Shown: positions 7,679-17,751 of the stretch, one piece after another
Position numbering within the stretch: the stretch's first letter is position 1
Layout: every line of letters starts with the position of its first letter
Assembly: GCA_963846885.1 (NCBI GenBank)
Contig: CAWJXS010000012.1
Coordinates: 1-64,000, forward strand
Reading direction: 5' to 3'
Source: RPQJ01 sp963846885
Lineage (GTDB): Bacteria > Pseudomonadota > Gammaproteobacteria > Steroidobacterales > Steroidobacteraceae
DNA length: 64,000 nucleotides
Translations under genes and position numbers: made by a program
The notes under the pieces: model-generated
Told to the model about the DNA's origin: nothing
The model's input: only the letters and a program-made list of their open reading frames with translations
Databases searched by the model: none

Positions 7679-9334
7679 ATGTCGAGCCCGGCGTCTGCAG
7701 CACAGGCACAATCCGCACCGTTTGCGCATTCTGATCCGCGCGTGCCTGCACGAGAGCGCTGCGTCGTCAGGTACCTCATCGACCGCTGGGCGAGCGAACG
7801 CGGCGACCAGCCTTACGTCATCTTCGACGGCGGGGCGCAGTGGACCTACGCGCAACTGCGGGCGAAAGTCGTCGCCGTTGCGGCCGGCCTGCAGCAGCAG
7901 GGCGTGCGGCAGGGCGAGCACGTGCTGTGCTGGCAGCCGAACACGCCGGACATGCTGCTCACGTACTACGCGCTCAACTACCTGGGCGCCGTCTACGTGC
8001 CGATCAACACCGCCTATCGCGGCGGCGTGCTCGAACACGTCATCGAGAATTCCGACGCCAGGCTGGCCGTCGTCCACGCCGACCTCGTGCCGCGCCTCAA
8101 GGAAGTGGGGCTCGCAAAGCTCGAGCGCCTCGTCGTCACCGGCACCGATTCGCTGCCGCCCGCGCCGCTGCCCGCGACATTGTTTGCGACGCTTGCGGGC
8201 GACGAGAGCTCACTCAAGCCGCTGGCGCGGCCGATCGAGCCGTGGGACACGCAATCGATCATCTATACGTCGGGCACGACGGGCCCGTCGAAAGGCGTGC
8301 TGTCGTCGTACCTGCACATGTACACCAACCCGGGTCCGGAAGCCTGGCACTTCATCGACGGCTCCGACAGGTTCCTGGTCAACATGCCGATGTTCCACAT
8401 CGGCGGCATGGGGCTCAGCTTCGCGATGCTCGCGCGCGGCGGGTCGATCGTGTTGCCCGAGCGCTTCTCCACCGATACGTTCTGGCCCCTGGTGCGCGAG
8501 ACGCAGACGACGGCCGTGTTCCTGCTGGGCGTGATGGCCACCTTCCTGCTGAAGGCGACGCCTGGTCCGCAGGATCGCGACCACAAGGTGCGCAAGTGCT
8601 TCATCGTGCCGCTCAACGACGGCGCCCAGGAATTCCACCAGCGCTTCGGGCTCGACGTCTACACCATCTTCAACATGACCGAGATCTCGTCGCCGATCGT
8701 CTCCGAGCCTAACCCGCAGGTGCGCGGCACGTGCGGCAAGGTGCGCCCCGGCGTCGACGTGCGTCTCGTCGACGACAACGACTGCGAGGTGGCCGTGGGC
8801 AGCGTGGGCGAGATGATCGTCCGCACCGATCGTCCGTGGGCCATGAACAGCGGGTACTACAAGAACGCTGAGGCCACTGCGCGCGCCTGGCGCAACGGGT
8901 GGTTCCACACGGGCGACGCGTTCCGACAGGACTCCGATGGCAATTTCTTCTTCGTCGACCGCATCAAGGACGCCATTCGCCGCCGCGGCGAGAACATCTC
9001 CTCGTTCGAGGTCGAGGCCGAGATCGTGCGCTTCCCGGCCGTGCGCGAGGCGGCAGCCGTCGCGGTGCCGAGCGAACTCGGCGAGGACGAGGTGATGGCC
9101 ATCGTCGCGCCCGCGCCCGGCCAGACGATCGACCCCGCCGCGCTGCTCGAGTTCCTGCGCGAACGGCTCGCCTATTTCATGATTCCACGTTACGTGCGCG
9201 TGCTGCCCGAACTCCCCAAGACGCCATCCGCCAAGGTGCTCAAGGCCGACCTGCGCCGACAGGGGATTACCCCGGATACCTGGGACCGCGAACAGGCCGG
9301 TATCGTGATCCGTCGCGACAAGATCGGGAGCTGA
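7679..9334 (+). CDS. Acyl-CoA ligase (class I adenylate-forming enzyme)
   Basis: 551-residue AMP-forming ligase that activates a carboxylic acid to its CoA thioester using ATP. The P-loop YTSGTTGPSKG lies near residue 195, the hinge TGDAFRQDSDG and DRIKDAIRRRGENIS near 410-440, and the catalytic Lys within KTPSAKVLK close to the C-terminus. The overall pattern resembles crotonobetaine/carnitine-CoA ligases. I start at the ATG at 7679, after GAGGGGGAATCC, rather than the weaker ATG at 7637. It is divergent from the iron alcohol dehydrogenase and followed after four bases by the TetR gene. It most likely makes the CoA ester that enters the mutase pathway. Confidence 0.9.
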   Translation: MSSPASAAQAQSAPFAHSDPRVPARERCVVRYLIDRWASERGDQPYVIFDGGAQWTYAQLRAKVVAVAAGLQQQGVRQGEHVLCWQPNTPDMLLTYYALNYLGAVYVPINTAYRGGVLEHVIENSDARLAVVHADLVPRLKEVGLAKLERLVVTGTDSLPPAPLPATLFATLAGDESSLKPLARPIEPWDTQSIIYTSGTTGPSKGVLSSYLHMYTNPGPEAWHFIDGSDRFLVNMPMFHIGGMGLSFAMLARGGSIVLPERFSTDTFWPLVRETQTTAVFLLGVMATFLLKATPGPQDRDHKVRKCFIVPLNDGAQEFHQRFGLDVYTIFNMTEISSPIVSEPNPQVRGTCGKVRPGVDVRLVDDNDCEVAVGSVGEMIVRTDRPWAMNSGYYKNAEATARAWRNGWFHTGDAFRQDSDGNFFFVDRIKDAIRRRGENISSFEVEAEIVRFPAVREAAAVAVPSELGEDEVMAIVAPAPGQTIDPAALLEFLRERLAYFMIPRYVRVLPELPKTPSAKVLKADLRRQGITPDTWDREQAGIVIRRDKIGS

Positions 9335-9338
9335 AGCC

Positions 9339-10004
9339 TTGGCCACGGCAAAGTCGACGTCCCGGGCCGGCCGGGTGACCAGCGCGGAGACCGGCAAAAC
9401 GCACGAGCTGCGCAGCGAGGTGCAGGAGTTCAAGCGGCGCCGCATCCTCGAGGAAGCGCGCGAGCTGTTCTTTGCGCAGGGGTACGAGGCGACGACGCTC
9501 GACTCGATCGCCGAATCGCTCGACGTCACCAAGCCCTTCCTCTACTCGTACTTCCGCAACAAGAGCGAGATCCTGAACGCGATCTGCGAGCTCGGCATCA
9601 CCGAGTCGATCGCCGCGCAGGATGAAGTGCTCGCGATGAACATCACGCCGGCCGAGAAACTGCGGCTGATCGTCGAGCGGGTCACTTCGATCGTCATCCG
9701 CGACCAGAAATACGTCGTGGTCTACAACCGCGAGGAGAAGAACCTCGAAGCCGCCGAGCAGAAACACCTGATGGAACTCAGGAAGCTCTTCGACCAGCGG
9801 CTCGCGCAGTTGCTCGAGGAAGGCAATGCGGCCGGCGAATTCGTGATCGACCAGCCGCGCATGCTCGCGGTCTCGATCAGCGGCATGCTCACCTGGGTGG
9901 CCACGTGGTTTCGCCCGCGTACCGCGTATACCGTCACCGACGTCGTGATGCACATGATCCAGATGGTCGAGCGGATGGTCGGCAAGAAGCCACGCGCGCG
10001 CTAG
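9339..10004 (+). CDS. TetR/AcrR family transcriptional regulator
   Basis: 221-residue regulator with an N-terminal TetR helix-turn-helix (RRRILEEARELFFAQGYE, then TLDSIAESLDVTKPFLYSYF, residues about 30-75) and a C-terminal ligand domain. The start is a TTG with GGGAG eight bases upstream. The gene begins four bases after the acyl-CoA ligase stop, so the two are co-transcribed. Regulators of this type in such positions usually bind an acyl-CoA intermediate and repress the surrounding genes; the repeated motif at 2588 and 7571 is a possible target. Its TAG stop falls inside the left end of a 26-bp inverted repeat. Confidence 0.9.
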   Translation: MATAKSTSRAGRVTSAETGKTHELRSEVQEFKRRRILEEARELFFAQGYEATTLDSIAESLDVTKPFLYSYFRNKSEILNAICELGITESIAAQDEVLAMNITPAEKLRLIVERVTSIVIRDQKYVVVYNREEKNLEAAEQKHLMELRKLFDQRLAQLLEEGNAAGEFVIDQPRMLAVSISGMLTWVATWFRPRTAYTVTDVVMHMIQMVERMVGKKPRAR

Positions 10005-10047
10005 GGACGCTCTGCACAGGTCCGCAAGTGACGCGTTGCGTGCGCTT

Positions 10048-10109
10048 GATCCGGTGCCTGTCACCGAGCTTGGAAAGGCAGACACGCGCTCTGTGACAGG
10101 CACCGGATC
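10048..10109. repeat. Perfect palindrome A (17-bp arms, 28-base loop)
   Basis: Arms at 10048-10064 (GATCCGGTGCCTGTCAC) and 10093-10109 are perfect reverse complements. The loop at 10065-10092 begins CGAGCTTGGAAAGG and ends CGCGCTCT. The same 28 bases recur in reverse complement as the loop of palindrome B. The arm core GGTGCCTGTCAC resembles short palindromic repeats scattered in many proteobacterial genomes. Confidence 0.85.
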
Positions 10110-10146
10110 GAGCACTCTGGCAACGTCGCAGGCTGGCAGGTCGCAA

Positions 10147-10220
10147 GCGTCCGATCCGGGACCGTTCCCAGAGCGCGTGTCTGCCTTTCCAAGCTCGGGG
10201 AACGGTCCCGGGTCGGACGC
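10147..10220. repeat. Palindrome B (23-bp arms, same loop inverted)
   Basis: Arms at 10147-10169 and 10198-10220 pair over 23 bases with a single mismatch. Their sequence differs from palindrome A beyond a short CCGG core. The loop at 10170-10197 is the exact reverse complement of the loop of palindrome A. A conserved loop on different stems suggests that the loop, or the stem structure itself, is what is maintained. Confidence 0.85.
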
Positions 10221-10363
10221 GCCAGCGACTGCTTGCCCTCGCCTGTTCGACGCGCCGTGCCGAATTGGAAACCGCCGCGGCGAACCTTGAGTGCTCGGTG
10301 GCGGCTACCGGATAGTAAGGTGGCCGTGGCAGCCGCTGCGGACCTGTGCAGAGCTTCCCTAGC

Positions 10364-10595
10364 AGGCCTGCCGCTCGCGTAAGTCACTGATTTAAAAGCC
10401 CTCACCCGGCCTTCGGCCGACCTCTCCCGCATGGCGGGAGAGGTGAATCAGCCCTCACCGGCCTGCGGCGACTGTACGCGGGCGGACAGATCCCCCCATT
10501 ACAAAATTTATTGCAGTGCCGCAAACTTGGCGGATCTGGCTGCGCCCGGTCACCCGCGCGGTCCGCTCATCCGAACCTGATGTAGGGAGAGATTC
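10364..10595. other. Gene-free spacer with a dispersed hairpin repeat, upstream of fadB
   Basis: No reading frame of quality is present. At 10399-10445 there is a repeat unit CCCTCACCCGG followed by the small hairpin GGCC-TTC-GGCC and the strong hairpin CCTCTCCCGC / GCGGGAGAGG (10421-10430 and 10434-10443). A second copy of the unit, inverted, occurs after fadA. The remainder up to 10595 must hold the fadB promoter. An AT-rich stretch (ACAAAATTTATTG, 10502-10514) is the best place for it, about 85 bp before the start codon. Confidence 0.6.
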
Positions 10596-12746
<2,151 letters not shown>

Positions 12747-12779
12747 CCGCGGCCCTCACGGAATAACGGAGAGATCAAG

Positions 12780-13955
12780 ATGAGTCTCAATCCCCGCGAT
12801 GTCGTCATCGTCGATGGCGTCCGCACAGCGATGGGCCGCTCGAAAGGTGGCATGTTCCGCAACGTCCGCGCGGAAGCGCTCTCGGCGGAGCTGATCAAGG
12901 CGCTGTTCCGCCGCAACCCCGGCCTCGAAATGAAAGAAGTCGAGGACGTGATCTGGGGCTGCGTCAACCAGACGCTCGAGCAGGGCATGAACATCGGCCG
13001 CAATGCGCTGTTGCTGGCGGGCCTGCCGCACACGGTGCCGGGCCAGACCGTCAATCGTCTTTGTGGTTCGTCGATGCAGGCGCTGCACACCGCGGCGGCG
13101 CAGATCATGACGGGCCAGGGCGACGTGTTCGTGATCGGCGGCGTCGAGCACATGGGTCACGTCAACATGATGCACGGCATCGACCTGAACCCGGCGGCGT
13201 CGACGCAGTACGCGAAGGCGTCGAACATGATGGGCCTGACCGCCGAGATGCTCGGCCGCATGCACGGCATCACGCGCGAGATGCAGGACCAGTTCGCGGC
13301 GCGCTCGCACGCCAAGGCGTGGGAAGCGACGCAGACGGGCCGCTACAAGAATGAAATCGTCGGCATCGAAGGCCACGACGCCGTCGGCGCGCGCGTGCTC
13401 TGCGAGATCGACGAAGTGATTCGTCCGGAGACCACCGTCGCAACGCTGGCCGCGCTGCCGCCGGCATTCGATCCCAAGGGCGGCACGGTAACGGCCGGCT
13501 CGTCCTCGGCGATCTCGGACGGCGCCTCGGCCATGCTGGTGATGAGTTACGAGCGCGCCAAGGCGCTCGGCCTCAAGCCGCGCGCGAAGATCCGCGCGAT
13601 GGCGGTCGCGGGTTGCGATCCCGCCATCATGGGTTACGGCCCGGTGCCGGCCACGAAGAAGGCGCTCAAGCGCGCGGGCCTCAAGATGGAAGACATCCAG
13701 GTGGCCGAGCTCAACGAGGCCTTTGCCGCACAGTCGTTGCCGGTCATCAAGGACCTGGGCCTGATGGACACGTTCGACACCAAGGTGAACCTGAACGGCG
13801 GCGCGATTGCGCTGGGCCACCCGCTGGGTTGCTCGGGCGCGCGCATCACCACGGCGCTCGTCAACGTGATGGAGCAGCAGGGAGCCGAGCTCGGCGTGGC
13901 GACGATGTGCATCGGCCTGGGCCAGGGCATCAGCACGATCATCGAACGCACCTGA
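12780..13955 (+). CDS. fadA: Fatty-acid oxidation complex beta subunit FadA (3-ketoacyl-CoA thiolase)
   Basis: 391-residue thiolase that cleaves 3-ketoacyl-CoA with CoA to give acetyl-CoA and a shortened acyl-CoA. The nucleophilic Cys95 lies in NRLCGSSMQ, the base His in GGAIALGHPLG and the second Cys in TMCIGLGQG. Length and motifs fit FadA (387 residues in E. coli) rather than biosynthetic acetoacetyl-CoA thiolases. GGAGAGATCAAG precedes the start. It is co-transcribed with fadB and forms an alpha2beta2 complex with it in the cytoplasm. Confidence 0.97.
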   Translation: MSLNPRDVVIVDGVRTAMGRSKGGMFRNVRAEALSAELIKALFRRNPGLEMKEVEDVIWGCVNQTLEQGMNIGRNALLLAGLPHTVPGQTVNRLCGSSMQALHTAAAQIMTGQGDVFVIGGVEHMGHVNMMHGIDLNPAASTQYAKASNMMGLTAEMLGRMHGITREMQDQFAARSHAKAWEATQTGRYKNEIVGIEGHDAVGARVLCEIDEVIRPETTVATLAALPPAFDPKGGTVTAGSSSAISDGASAMLVMSYERAKALGLKPRAKIRAMAVAGCDPAIMGYGPVPATKKALKRAGLKMEDIQVAELNEAFAAQSLPVIKDLGLMDTFDTKVNLNGGAIALGHPLGCSGARITTALVNVMEQQGAELGVATMCIGLGQGISTIIERT

Positions 13956-13978
13956 CCTCAATTCCCTCTATTCCGGCT

Positions 13979-14017
13979 CCCTCTCCCGCGACAGCGGGAG
14001 AGGGTTGGGGTGAGGGC
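13979..14017. repeat. Dispersed hairpin repeat after fadA, possibly a terminator
   Basis: CCCTCTCCCGC (13979-13989) and GCGGGAGAGGG (13994-14004) form an 11-bp perfect stem with a GACA loop, followed by TTGGGGTGAGGGC. It is an inverted copy of the unit at 10399-10445. There is no T run, so it is more likely a repeat than a classic terminator, although the hairpin could protect the fadBA transcript. Confidence 0.7.
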
Positions 14018-14067
14018 TGCGGGGTGAGGGCGCGTTGTCTCGTTTCCGCTTGCTGTAACTTGCGCGC

Positions 14068-14586
14068 ATGTCTACGCCCTCCCGCGGCTTCCCGCCGATC
14101 GCCGCACCCGACGCGCGCGTCCTGATTCTCGGTTCGTTGCCCGGCCAGGCGTCACTGGCGGCCGGGCAATATTACGCACAGCCGCAGAATGCGTTCTGGC
14201 GCGTCATGGGCGATCTCTTCGACGCCGGGCTCGACCTTCCCTACGACCAGCGGGCTGCACGGTTGCGGGCGAACGGCATCGCGCTGTGGGACGTCTGCGC
14301 AGCCGCGGTGCGCCCCGGCAGCCTGGATGCCGCCATTGACCGCGACTCGATCGTGACCAACGATTTCGTGGCGTTCCTCGCCGTGCATCCGCGCATCGGG
14401 CATGTGTGCGCCAACGGCGGAACCGCCCACCAGCTGTACGCGCGTCGCGTACAGCCCGGGTTGCCAGCCAGCAAGGCTGCATTGCCGCTGCACCGGTTGC
14501 CGTCGACCAGCCCCGCGCACGCATCGCTGCGCTACGCGCAGAAGCTGGAGCGCTGGCGCGTGCTGCAGGACCTGCTGCGGCAATAG
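14068..14586 (+). CDS. DNA-deoxyinosine (hypoxanthine) glycosylase, uracil-DNA-glycosylase family 6
   Basis: 172-residue base-excision repair enzyme that removes deaminated adenine from DNA. The family-6 pattern is clear: LGSLPGQASLAAGQYYAQPQ near residues 22-41, then NAFWRVMG, and LPSTSPAHASL near the C-terminus. The spacing of these motifs matches the hypoxanthine glycosylase group rather than Mug or Ung. The start ATG has only a weak Shine-Dalgarno; TGTAACTT upstream looks like a -10 box, so the message may have a very short leader. It stands alone, convergent with the LOG gene, whose stop is five bases away. Confidence 0.88.
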   Translation: MSTPSRGFPPIAAPDARVLILGSLPGQASLAAGQYYAQPQNAFWRVMGDLFDAGLDLPYDQRAARLRANGIALWDVCAAAVRPGSLDAAIDRDSIVTNDFVAFLAVHPRIGHVCANGGTAHQLYARRVQPGLPASKAALPLHRLPSTSPAHASLRYAQKLERWRVLQDLLRQ

Positions 14587-14591
14587 ACCGA

Positions 14592-15308
14592 TCAGGCCGC
14601 GGGCACGGTTGCGCCGCGCGCCAGGCGGACGACTTCTTCGGCCGTGTCGGCGAGCTGGATGACGCCCAGTTCTGCGCGCGTGATCGTGCCCTCGTTCACG
14701 AGCGTCGCGTCGAGAAAGCCCTGCATCTCGCCCCAGAAGTCGCGCCCGACGGCGATCAGCGGGAAATGCTCGATCTTCTCGTTCTGCAGGAGCGTGGCCA
14801 GTTCGAAAGCCTCGTCCAGCGTGCCGAATCCGCCCGGCATCACGACGAAGGCGCACGAGTACTTGACCAGCATCACCTTGCGCACGAAAAAGTGCTCGAA
14901 GCCGATGAAGCGGTCCAGGTAGACGTTCGGCTGCTGTTCGCGCGGCAAGTGGATGTTGCAGCCGAGGCTCAGCGCGCCGGCTTCACGCGCGCCGCGATTC
15001 GCGGCTTCCATGATTCCCGAGCCGCCGCCGGTCATGACGGCGAAACCGGCCTTTCCCAGCGCGTAGCCGATCTCGCGTGCCAGGGCGTAGTATCGATGCG
15101 TCGCGGGCAGCCGTGCCGAGCCGAACACCGTGACGCACGGCTGCTCGAACTCGAAGCTTTCAAAGCCGTGCAGGAATTCGAGGAAAAAGCGCACCGCGCT
15201 TTCGAGATCGGCCGCGCGATTGCGGCGGCCCGCAAGAAACAGCTTCTCCGTGCCTTCGACCTGTTGCAGCAGGGATGGCTCGTGCTTTCTTTCGGGGTCT
15301 GTCGTCAC
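14592..15308 (-). CDS. LOG family protein (TIGR00730; lysine decarboxylase-like/nucleotide phosphoribohydrolase)
   Basis: 238-residue Rossmann-fold protein of the LOG family, some members of which release cytokinin-type bases or hydrolyse nucleoside monophosphates. The signatures TGGGSGIMEAANRGA and MPGGFGTLDE are both present. Several starts are possible. I prefer the GTG at 15308, because GGGAG lies seven bases upstream and the protein then has the usual length; ATGs at 15344 and 15353 would add 12-15 residues without a clear ribosome-binding site. It is divergent from the phosphoesterase lipoprotein. In bacteria the physiological substrate of these proteins is mostly undefined. Confidence 0.88.
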   Translation of the reverse strand: MTTDPERKHEPSLLQQVEGTEKLFLAGRRNRAADLESAVRFFLEFLHGFESFEFEQPCVTVFGSARLPATHRYYALAREIGYALGKAGFAVMTGGGSGIMEAANRGAREAGALSLGCNIHLPREQQPNVYLDRFIGFEHFFVRKVMLVKYSCAFVVMPGGFGTLDEAFELATLLQNEKIEHFPLIAVGRDFWGEMQGFLDATLVNEGTITRAELGVIQLADTAEEVVRLARGATVPAA

Positions 15309-15375
15309 GCAGAATCTCCCGTCGGCGCGGGCCGCAGCCGACATTCGAATCATACCCAACGGAGTGCACTGGCTG

Positions 15376-16339
15376 ATGTTCGGATTCACGCAATCCAGCG
15401 CCTGCGCCCTGCGGGTTGTAGCGTCGTTGCTGCCTCCGTTGCTGCTCACCGCCTGCATTGGCGTCACGCGCGCGCCTGCCCCAACGGCGATTCCGCCGGA
15501 CCTGCCTGGCGCGCTGCGCGTGTCCGCCGTCGGCGACATCGCGGACTGCCGGCACGGCTCCCCCGCCGAGTCCATGGCCGCGCGCACCGCAGCGCTCGTG
15601 CCCCCGGGTGAGCTCGTGCTCGCGCTGGGCGACATGGCGTATCAATACGCCGACGCCGTGACTCTCGCCTCGTGTTACGAGCCTACGTGGGGCGTGCACC
15701 GCCGCACCACCATCGCCATCCCGGGCAATCACGACTACGTCGCCGGTGACGCGAGCGCGTTCATCGACTATTTCCGCCCCGTAAGCGCCCCCGGCGCGGA
15801 GTTCATCGCGCACACGCGCCGACTGACCGACCATTGGTTGCTGGTCGCACTGGACAGCAACGTGTCGGGCGGTGCACTCGAGGCGCAGTACCGCTGGCTG
15901 GAGGAGTCGCTGGCCGCAGAGCGGGCTCGCGGCGACGCACAGGAGTGCGTACTCGTGATGTGGCACGCACCCTTGTATTCGTCGGGGCTGCATCGCGGAT
16001 CCGGCGACCACTTGCGTCGGTTCTGGCGGCTGCTCGACGAGTACGGCGCGGACCTCGTGCTGAGCGGGCACGAGCATTTCTACGAGCGCTTCGGACCACT
16101 GGATGCGGACGGTCAGCGTGCCGCCCGATGGCGAGGCCCCGCGGCAGTTCGTCATCGGCACCGGCGGCACGCAGCTGTTCGGCTTCTGGAAGCCACCGTA
16201 CCGCAGCGAATCCCGGGTGCTGACGCACGGCGTGCTCAAGCTCTCGCTCGCTCCCGCTGGCTACACGTGGCAGTTCATCGACGTCGACCGTCGCGTGCGC
16301 GATGCGGGGCAGGCGCGCTGTCGCGCCGCAGCGAACTGA
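15376..16339 (+). CDS. Metallophosphoesterase lipoprotein (frameshifted)
   Basis: Calcineurin-like phosphoesterase of about 320 residues with a lipoprotein signal (hydrophobic run ending LLLTAC), so it is likely anchored in the envelope. Metal-binding motifs in order are VGDIADC, LGDMAYQ, GNHDYV, MWHAPLYSSG and SGHEHFYERF. After GPLDADGQRAA the frame is lost; the next frame continues DGEAPRQFVIGTGGTQL to a stop at 16339. One extra base, probably a C in a GCCGCC run, lies near 16123-16130. It resembles purple-acid-phosphatase-type enzymes, which hydrolyse phosphate esters. It is divergent from the LOG gene and 58 bp before the AGCS symporter. Confidence 0.87.
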
Positions 16340-16397
16340 GGTAACGTGCCGATGAGGCGGCGCCGACCGTCCGTCGCTATTGCACGCAGGGAAATTC

Positions 16398-17748
16398 ATG
16401 GAAACCTTTGCCGCCTGGATCAAAGCCGTCGATTCTTTCGTCTGGGGTCCGGCGATGCTCGCCCTCATCCTGGGCACGGGCTTCTACCTGCAGTTGCGCC
16501 TGGGCGGCATGCCGATCCGCAAAATCGGTGCAGGCCTGCGCCTGGTCTGGGGCAGCCGCGGTGGCGATGCAGCCCATGGTGAAGTCAGCCCCTACTCAGC
16601 CCTGATGACCATGTCTGGCGGCAACGATCGGCGTCGGCAACATCGCGGGTGTCGCTACTGCAGTCGCACTCGGCGGGCCCGGCGCAGTGTTCTGGATGTG
16701 GATGACGGCGCTGGTGGGCATGGCCACCAAGTACGCCGAGGTCCTGCTGGCAGTGCACTTCCGCGAGCGCGACGCCAAGGGCCGCTTCGTCGGCGGGCCC
16801 ATGTACGCGATCCGTAACGGTCTCGGTCCGCGCTGGGCCTGGCTCGGCACGATGTTCGCGCTGTTCGGCGGCCTCGCCGGCTTCGGCATCGGCAACATGG
16901 TGCAGTCCAACAGCATCGCTGCAGCCATGCAGGGCTCGTTCGACATCAGCCCGGTCGTGACGGGCGTGGTGCTTAGCGTCATCACCGGCGCCGTGATCCT
17001 CGGCGGCATCAAGCGCATCGCTTCCGTCGCGAACTGGCTGGTGCCGTTCATGGCGATCGGCTACATGCTGGCGGCCATGGTCGTGCTGGTTGTCCACTTC
17101 GACCAGATTCCGCACGCCTTCGCGCTCATCTTCGAGACGGCGTTCACCGGCACCGCGGCGGTGGGCGGCTTCGCCGGCGCGGCGATGATCGCAGCGATCC
17201 GCTACGGCGTGGCGCGCGGCATCTTCTCGAACGAGGCCGGCCTCGGCACGGCGGGCATCGCGCAGGCAGCGGGCATGAGCAACGACCCGGTGCGCAGCGG
17301 CATGATCGGCATGATGGGCACGTTCTTCGACACGATCGTCGTCTGCACGATGACGGGTCTCGCGATCGTCGTCTCGGGTGCCTGGCAGTCGGGCGAGACA
17401 GGCGCAGCGTTGACGCAGCTCGCGTTCCAGTCGGCGATGCCCGGCATCGGCGGCGAAGTCGTCGCGATTGCGCTCGGCATCTTCGCGCTCACCACCATCC
17501 TCGGGTGGGCTTACTACGGTGAGCGGTGCTGGCAGTTCCTCGCCGGCGACTGGACCATCATGCCGTACCGCATCGTGTGGACGATCATGGTCTTCTTCGG
17601 CGCGATCACCCAGCTCGACCTCGCGTGGACGATTGCCGATATTCTCAACGCACTGATGGCGATCCCGAACCTGATTGCGCTGCTGGCCCTGTCGCCCGTC
17701 GTCGTGCAACTGACACGGGCGGGGATGTCGAGGGCCCTGCCGGACTGA
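16398..17748 (+). CDS. AGCS family sodium:alanine/glycine symporter (frameshifted)
   Basis: Inner-membrane amino-acid:Na+ symporter of about 450 residues with roughly 10-11 hydrophobic helices. The N-terminal part (GTGFYLQLRLGGMPIRKIG) and the large C-terminal part (GIFSNEAGLGTAGIAQAA, WAYYGERCWQFL) lie in different frames. Between them, ALMTMS is followed in the next frame by ATIGVGNIAGVATAVALGG, the family signature. Removing one T near 16613 gives an intact MLAATIGVGN. The start at 16398 has AGGGA upstream. It ends three bases before the convergent gamma-glutamyltransferase. It would import alanine or glycine, which fits the peptide-handling genes nearby. Confidence 0.92.
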
Positions 17749-17751
17749 TCG

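Larger units (their letters stand above)
10000..10363. repeat. 364-bp composite inverted-repeat element
   Basis: A 26-bp inverted repeat (10000-10025 and 10338-10363, one mismatch) encloses a non-coding segment. Inside are two long palindromes that share a loop (annotated separately). No transposase or other reading frame of quality is present. The layout resembles a miniature non-autonomous mobile element or a compound REP-type repeat. The left end overlaps the stop codon of the TetR gene, so insertion may have set that gene's 3' end. There is no obvious target-site duplication that I can define. Confidence 0.6.

Noticed and set aside
10048..10220. CRISPR array
   Set aside because: There are only two palindromic units in opposite orientation, with no regular repeat-spacer pattern and no cas genes.
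10000..10363. Insertion sequence with its own transposase
   Set aside because: The space between the 26-bp repeats is only about 310 bp and contains no transposase reading frame, so at most it is a non-autonomous element.
13979..14004. Intrinsic terminator of fadBA
   Set aside because: A strong hairpin is present but no T run follows, and the same unit occurs upstream of fadB, so I class it as a dispersed repeat.
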